34,383 bases of DNA, from positions 1 to 34,383 of the IMG/VR virus record IMGVR_UViG_3300025853_000313. One strand, written 5' to 3'. Positions 31,496-34,383 of the stretch are shown piece by piece. Numbering within the stretch: position 1 is the first letter of the stretch; each line of letters begins with the position of its first letter. Source of the DNA: a virus. The translations under genes and the position numbers were made by a program. The notes under the pieces were generated by a model that saw nothing but the letters and a program-made list of their open reading frames with translations, did not search any database and had not been told where the DNA came from.

Positions 31496-32068
31496 ATGGA
31501 AAAAACGATGTCAAAAAAACAGGAAAAAACACTCGATTTGACCCCAAAACAGATGAAATTTGTCGATATTTTCATCGAAAAAGGGCATATTCAGAGTGCA
31601 AAACAGTGTGCTTTGGACGCTGGATACGCTGAAAGTGGGGCTACTGTCAATGCAAGTCAATTACAAAACCCTAAATACTATCCTCGTGTAGTCGAGGAAA
31701 TAGAACGTAGAAGAGCTGAGTTGGCTAGGAGATACTCCATTTCCTACAAATCTCATGTACAAAAACTAGCTGAGTTGAGAGACTCGGCGGAGGCTGCTGG
31801 TAATTACACTGGAGCTATTGCTGCTGAGAAATATCGAGGCATGGTAGCTGGACTTTATGTTGACAAGAAAGAAATCATGCATGGCACGATTGATTCAATG
31901 TCTGTTGGAGAAGTAGAGGAGAAACTAGTTGAACTTAGAAAAAAACTATCCATTCCTGGAGAGTATGAAATTATTGACCAAGACACATCTGAAGGGTCAT
32001 CTGTCGGAGAGTCTGGCGATGACTTACTTATTGAAGAAGGGGAATCTAGTCTTCAAGACGATTCATGA
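31496..32068 (+). CDS. terS: Terminase small subunit
   Basis: 190 residues, SD TTGGAGGG some distance upstream (an internal ATG at residue 5 is an alternative start). The N-terminal LTPKQMKFVDIFIEKGHIQS and AKQCALDAGYAESGATVNAS are the helix-turn-helix DNA-binding part of the Terminase_2-type family, followed by a helical oligomerisation region (RRAELARRYSISYKSHVQKL) and an acidic Ser/Gly/Glu-rich tail. It recognises phage DNA and regulates the large terminase during packaging. The large subunit is not in the window. The tail region is shared in another frame with the nuclease at 31965. Confidence 0.85.
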   Translation: MEKTMSKKQEKTLDLTPKQMKFVDIFIEKGHIQSAKQCALDAGYAESGATVNASQLQNPKYYPRVVEEIERRRAELARRYSISYKSHVQKLAELRDSAEAAGNYTGAIAAEKYRGMVAGLYVDKKEIMHGTIDSMSVGEVEEKLVELRKKLSIPGEYEIIDQDTSEGSSVGESGDDLLIEEGESSLQDDS

Positions 32069-32306
32069 CACTGGTTGTGTCGATATTGTGTCTATTGATA
32101 AGCGTGGAAAAGTCCATTTGTATGACGTTAAAACGGCTTTGAAGTATGCAAAAGGAAACAAAAAAGGTAAACCAATCAACCGAGTATTAACTGCATTACA
32201 GAAGAAACTTAGGGTTGAGTTATTGATGGTTGATCTTGAAGAAGAAAGGTGCTGGATAATTAAACATGGCAGAAGAGAAAAACCTCTGGAAACAGTTAAA
32301 AAATAA
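31965..32306 (+). CDS. PD-(D/E)XK-type nuclease
   Basis: 113 residues from ATG 31965; an in-frame ATG at 31929 would lengthen it without better support. Motif order: KGHLSES with E15, AMTYLLKKG helix, D35-TG-CVD40-IV, and D54-V-K56 (LYDVKTA). The E...D...(D/E)xK pattern with a KG.xxE start is that of small PDDEXK nucleases such as the group I intron endonuclease-like family. Its 5' 104 bases lie within terS, which is unusually long for an overlap, yet the protein's motif quality is good. It may cut phage or host DNA. Confidence 0.65.
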   Translation: MKLLTKTHLKGHLSESLAMTYLLKKGNLVFKTIHDTGCVDIVSIDKRGKVHLYDVKTALKYAKGNKKGKPINRVLTALQKKLRVELLMVDLEEERCWIIKHGRREKPLETVKK

Positions 32307-32685
32307 TACTAAATCAATAATTTGGACTAGAATTGAAAGCTCTACAGGTTTGGGTATTCCTGATCTGTTTGGCTTTTACAAACGAGGCTTTTGGTTAGAG
32401 TTGAAGATAATAACCAATAATAAACTTAACTTCTCAGCACATCAAATTGCGTGGATCCACAGGCATTATTCTGCTGGCTGTCCTGTGTTCGTACTTGCCA
32501 GAGACCCTCTTTCGAAGACCCTTAAATTATTCTCAGGCTCCATTGTCCGTGATCCATTATCCATTAACGATAAACCCGTCCTTTGTTCCATCGCCCCCGG
32601 TTCCAGGTCCCAGAGCTGGGATCTCCTGATGCACTTACTGGGTTGCTGGACTCCTGATGGTAGTTCAAGCACGAAGCTCCATTAG
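32266..32685 (+). CDS. VRR-NUC-like nuclease
   Basis: 139 residues, overlapping the previous nuclease by 41 bases. The core shows R22-x-E24 (TRIESSTG), GIPD33-LFGFY, E45-L-K47 (WLELK), then NFSAHQIAWIHRHYSAGCPV and FVLARDP, the usual VRR-NUC/PDDEXK order seen in many phages. It probably cuts DNA with branched or flap structures. The C-terminal third (after about residue 85) is encoded by repeat-rich, G+C-rich DNA and looks unlike typical homologues, so it may be an extension acquired late. Confidence 0.7.
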   Translation: MAEEKNLWKQLKNNTKSIIWTRIESSTGLGIPDLFGFYKRGFWLELKIITNNKLNFSAHQIAWIHRHYSAGCPVFVLARDPLSKTLKLFSGSIVRDPLSINDKPVLCSIAPGSRSQSWDLLMHLLGCWTPDGSSSTKLH

Positions 32686-32833
32686 TCTCCATTCCCACGG
32701 CCCACCACCATTACCTCTTAATAAAAAAACCGTGCAGCCAGTCCCCCAGGCTGTGATGGTTGACAGCAGGAGTACATTCTGCTACTCCTAAGTTCTTCCT
32801 TCTTTGTTTAGTTAGCCAAACATTAAACAAAAC

Positions 32834-32867
32834 GGTGAGTCGAAGTCCTCGGCTCACCACCCTTTTT
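32834..32867 (+). terminator. Rho-independent terminator after the nuclease genes
   Basis: GGTGAGTCGA (32834-32843) pairs with TCGGCTCACC (32849-32858), a 10-bp stem with one T-G wobble and loop AGTCC, followed by ACCCTTTTT. It should end the terS-nuclease transcript. Confidence 0.75.
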
Positions 32868-33022
32868 CCATTGTCCATTACCCATTACCCATTACCCGAT
32901 GACCTCTTAGTATTACTATTATATACAGGAGCTGGCATCCCAGGGAGCTGGGTTTCTGGACAGCAGGACTTTAAAAAAGTTTTCTTTTACCTCTTGACAT
33001 CCTAACTAATTAGGACTATATA
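32868..33022 (+). repeat. Repeat module copy 1 (CCATT run, GAGCTGG, promoter)
   Basis: Order: TCCATTGTCCATTACCCATT run (32868 on), a short ATTACTATTATATA stretch, GGGAGCTGGGTTTC (32943-32956), ACAGCA, an AAAAAAGTT stretch, then the promoter with TCCTAAC. The same order occurs at 34109-34267, with GGGAGCTGGGTTTC exact at 34170-34183. Confidence 0.55.
32994..33022 (+). promoter_or_regulatory. Strong sigma70-like promoter with palindromic spacer
   Basis: TTGACA (32994-32999, perfect), 17-base spacer, TATATA (33017-33022). Bases 33000-33015 of the spacer read TCCTAACTAATTAGGA, an inverted repeat with 6-bp arms, a likely operator. It drives the small-gene run at 33154-34137. Confidence 0.75.
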
Positions 33023-33153
33023 TATTAATAGAACTTGGAAGCGATAAAGGAAAAAGGATAAGTAGCGAACAGACGAACACGCACCGACCAAGTTTAGGTT
33101 CAGGTAGTTGCCGTAATGACTCGAGATCCTGAATCGCAAACAAAGGAGGGAAC

Positions 33154-33357
33154 ATGAGCACTAATATGTATGATCAAGCAAAAGAGGACACGATCCCCAA
33201 TGATTATGTTGTAGACTTTGGATCGGTTTACATTGACAAAGCAACCAAAGACAGACTGGACATAGATCCAGAGTTCTGCAGAGAGTGGATCATTGAACAC
33301 GCATACATTGATCAAATCATAAAGGATGAATATGAGGAGGAAGAAAATGTCAGATAA
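33154..33357 (+). CDS. Small acidic protein (67 aa)
   Basis: 67 residues with AAAGGAGGG just upstream. Sequence NMYDQAKEDTIPNDYVVDFG, then DKATKDRLDIDPEFCREWII, then many Glu at the end. It is the first gene after the promoter at 32994, with a leader of about 120 bases. A minus-strand frame on the same bases is a shadow. Function unknown. Confidence 0.6.
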   Translation: MSTNMYDQAKEDTIPNDYVVDFGSVYIDKATKDRLDIDPEFCREWIIEHAYIDQIIKDEYEEEENVR

Positions 33358-33481
33358 ACAAATCATTTATAATATTAGGGTGTGGTTGATTCTTAATTGT
33401 AGAAACTATGCTGATGAAGGATTAATCAAAGACAATCAACTTTTACTAAAAGCAATTAGAAACTGGAGGCAAGAAAAATGA
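33347..33481 (+). CDS. Small protein (44 aa)
   Basis: 44 codons, AGGAGG eight to nine bases upstream, overlapping the end of the previous gene by 11 bases. Reads SDKQIIYNIRVWLILNCRNY, then IKDNQLLLKAIRNWRQEK. A helical, Trp-containing small protein. The stop overlaps the next ATG (ATGA). Confidence 0.55.
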   Translation: MSDKQIIYNIRVWLILNCRNYADEGLIKDNQLLLKAIRNWRQEK

Positions 33482-33591
33482 ATTACCATTTCAAGCACAT
33501 TGAATACAGACTATTATTTCAACACGGCTGGAACCGTTGTCCCTGGTTCGTGAGCTGGAGAGAGGAGGTCCATCATGCCAGTAGAATTTAA
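33478..33591 (+). CDS. Small protein (37 aa)
   Basis: 37 codons beginning in ATGA overlap with the preceding stop: NYHFKHIEYRLLFQHGWNRC, then PWFVSWREEVHHASRI. A short TGGAGGCAAGAAAA stretch upstream serves as SD. It overlaps the next gene by 17 bases, and its second half covers the SD of that gene. Low confidence because of its size. Confidence 0.4.
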   Translation: MNYHFKHIEYRLLFQHGWNRCPWFVSWREEVHHASRI

Positions 33592-33958
33592 ACAAGACTC
33601 CATTAAGGAGTGGATCACAAGCAACCTGGATGAGAGTACCATCTCTGACGTTGTCCTGAACGGATGCCAGGGGGGAACGATCCCCGAGCTTATCTATTAT
33701 GCAGACACGAATGCATTTTATGAAAAGTACCAAGAAGAGATTTGGGACATGTTGTGGGACTCGTACTCTGACTGTGGTTCAAATTCTATTCTCCATTTCA
33801 TAAGCACTTTTAATGGTGCTGATGGCGTGGCATCAGACCTGCAGTTCAGGAACCTGCTGGCGTGGTACGCTGCGGAAGAAGTGTGTCGCCAAATCATGGG
33901 CGATAAAGAATCGAAGGAGTGCTTTGATGAAATAAGCACGGCTCTTCATCAAACTTAA
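33575..33958 (+). CDS. Conserved phage protein of unknown function (127 aa)
   Basis: 127 residues with AGAGGAGG before the ATG. Contains SIKEWITSNLDESTISDVVL, then NGCQGGTIPELIYYADTNAF (residues 29-48), then YEKYQEEIWDMLWDSY, SILHFISTFNGADGV and RNLLAWYAAEEVC. These recall a DUF-type phage protein (DUF7222, from memory, unverified). G+C content is higher than in the genes before 32 kb, as for the whole region from 32.5 kb. Stop overlaps the next start (TAATG). Intracellular; role unknown. Confidence 0.65.
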   Translation: MPVEFKQDSIKEWITSNLDESTISDVVLNGCQGGTIPELIYYADTNAFYEKYQEEIWDMLWDSYSDCGSNSILHFISTFNGADGVASDLQFRNLLAWYAAEEVCRQIMGDKESKECFDEISTALHQT

Positions 33959-34137
33959 TGCCTCCCTTTTTAGTTTACTTTGGAATATTAACACTGGTAG
34001 CGGTGATGGTTTCGTTTTCCATCGCCAAGCTACCTTTTGGCATTGGTGCAGTATTCCGTGAAATACTGGCGAGCTGGACGCTGCTCCTGCTGTACTGGCT
34101 GGTGTTCTCCATTCTCCATTCCCTTCTTACCCTTTAG
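33958..34137 (+). CDS. Small two-helix membrane protein (59 aa)
   Basis: 59 codons from TAATG overlap. Two hydrophobic segments: FLVYFGILTLVAVMVSFSIA (about 5-24), and SWTLLLLYWLVFSILHSLLT (about 39-58), with AKLPFGIGAVFREIL between them. The second contains GAGCTGG and CCATT words at DNA level, tying the gene to the repeats around it. A holin is possible, but a holin usually sits with the lysozyme, which is 16 kb away. Confidence 0.5.
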   Translation: MPPFLVYFGILTLVAVMVSFSIAKLPFGIGAVFREILASWTLLLLYWLVFSILHSLLTL

Positions 34138-34212
34138 GGTATTAGGTATAGTAATATAGAAGTTCCCCCGGGAGCTGGGTTTCCTGACAGCACAGGGTTT
34201 GGTGTTAAAAAG

Positions 34213-34221
34213 TTATCCACA
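34213..34221 (+). promoter_or_regulatory. Perfect DnaA-box sequence
   Basis: TTATCCACA, the consensus DnaA box, sits in an AT-rich region between the second repeat module and the last promoter. An isolated box may be chance (another lies inside the helicase gene at 20263-20271), but an origin or host-DnaA-controlled promoter cannot be ruled out. Confidence 0.3.
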
Positions 34222-34239
34222 ACTTAATTAAATAATTAC

Positions 34240-34267
34240 TTGCAATTAGTTAGGACATCACTATATT
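34240..34267 (+). promoter_or_regulatory. Putative promoter with GTTAGGA in the spacer
   Basis: TTGCAA (34240-34245), 16-base spacer TTAGTTAGGACATCAC and TATATT (34262-34267). The ATG of the following frame comes only six bases after the -10 box, so the transcript could be leaderless. Confidence 0.5.
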
Positions 34268-34269
34268 TA

Positions 34270-34350
34270 ATATATGAACATGATAGCTAGTTGTAAAAGG
34301 CGTGATGATCTACTAGCAGAATACATCACATTAACTGAATGTTCATATAT
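34270..34350. repeat. 12-bp perfect inverted repeat around the last start codon
   Basis: ATATATGAACAT (34270-34281) and ATGTTCATATAT (34339-34350) are exact reverse complements, 57 bases apart. The left arm contains the start codon at 34274. TATATGARCATG also repeats directly at 34271 and 34346. Confidence 0.55.
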
Positions 34351-34383
34351 GAGCATGCGTTATGTAAGATTAAATCTTCACCT
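34274..34383 (+). CDS. Small open frame running off the window end
   Basis: ATG at 34274 opens a frame to the window edge (36 codons seen), NMIASCKRRDDLLAEYITLT, ECSYMSMRYVRLNL. No SD, but it lies right after a promoter whose -10 is six bases upstream. Too little is visible to name a family; a small regulator is one option given the position. Confidence 0.4.
   Translation, partial: MNMIASCKRRDDLLAEYITLTECSYMSMRYVRLNLH

Larger units (their letters stand above)
32686..33153 (+). other. 468-base region without a supported gene: repeats, terminator, promoter
   Basis: Contains CCATT/CCATTA runs, GAGCTGG words at 32929 and 32945, a rho-independent-type terminator (32834-32867), the promoter at 32994-33022 and a leader with a TTCAGG/CCTGAA hairpin (33099-33104 with 33128-33133). 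An 81-residue open frame at 32760 runs through the terminator and repeats and is not accepted. Confidence 0.6.
34109..34267 (+). repeat. Repeat module copy 2 (CCATT run, GAGCTGG, promoter)
   Basis: Resembles 32868-33022 in order: TCCATTCTCCATTCCC (34109 on), a GGTATAGTAATATA stretch, GGGAGCTGGGTTTC (34170-34183), ACAGCA, AAAAAGTT, then the promoter with TTAGTTAGGAC. The two copies share the exact 14-base core and the order of blocks but differ between blocks. Confidence 0.55.

Noticed and set aside
32760-33005. 81-residue open frame on the plus strand
   Set aside because: It runs through a terminator hairpin, CCATT repeats and into the promoter, is Pro/Ser-rich with no SD, and has no coherent protein pattern.
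33100-33366. 88-residue minus-strand frame
   Set aside because: Antisense shadow of the small acidic gene with an SD on the plus strand.

Overview
The window is a stretch of an AT-rich, gene-dense, tailed-phage genome. It carries short-tail (podovirus-like) virion genes, a DNA replication module and a terminase small subunit, with genes mostly abutting or overlapping by a few bases. The protein types recall uncultured marine podoviruses, and the host is probably a marine bacterium; that is inference from resemblance, because no host marker is visible. I see no integrase, RNA polymerase, tRNA, CRISPR or insertion sequence. The large terminase, portal and major capsid genes are not here. The first gene is a truncated head-tail adaptor, so those genes probably lie just outside the window.

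Positions 1-4034 hold an adaptor, several beta-rich virion proteins and a collar-type tail fibre. Positions 4057-7546 form a very AT-rich cassette of five putative iron/2-oxoglutarate (2OG) oxygenase genes and one GT-A glycosyltransferase, inserted between structural genes. Positions 7585-17333 continue the virion: a large nozzle-like protein, small beta proteins, and four long genes that look like internal or ejection proteins. Positions 17366-18979 hold a T4-type lysozyme and small basic proteins.

The strand switches for a single SNF2-type helicase (18972-20432, minus). A compact divergent promoter region follows. The replication operon (20692-27532) then encodes a conserved phage protein, an SSB-like protein, an archaeo-eukaryotic (AEP) primase, a UvrD-like helicase, two zinc ribbons and a family A DNA polymerase with Leu at the position equivalent to E. 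coli Phe762. No DnaB/DnaG pair is present.

Positions 27533-34383 hold mostly small accessory genes, with strand changes, a consensus sigma70-type promoter, a 26-codon antisense peptide gene, a Gly/Pro-rich protein with an internal duplication, terS and two adjacent PD-(D/E)XK nucleases. From about 32.5 kb the DNA is richer in G+C and carries repeated GAGCTGG and CCATT words, a terminator, and two promoter regions that resemble each other.

The regions I would follow up first are the five-oxygenase cassette, a TCCTAAC/GTTAGGA motif that recurs inside promoter spacers, the phased TGTAAA/TTTACA sites upstream of terS, and the duplicated repeat-plus-promoter modules at 32.9 and 34.1 kb. All functional assignments come from reading the sequence; no database search was run.
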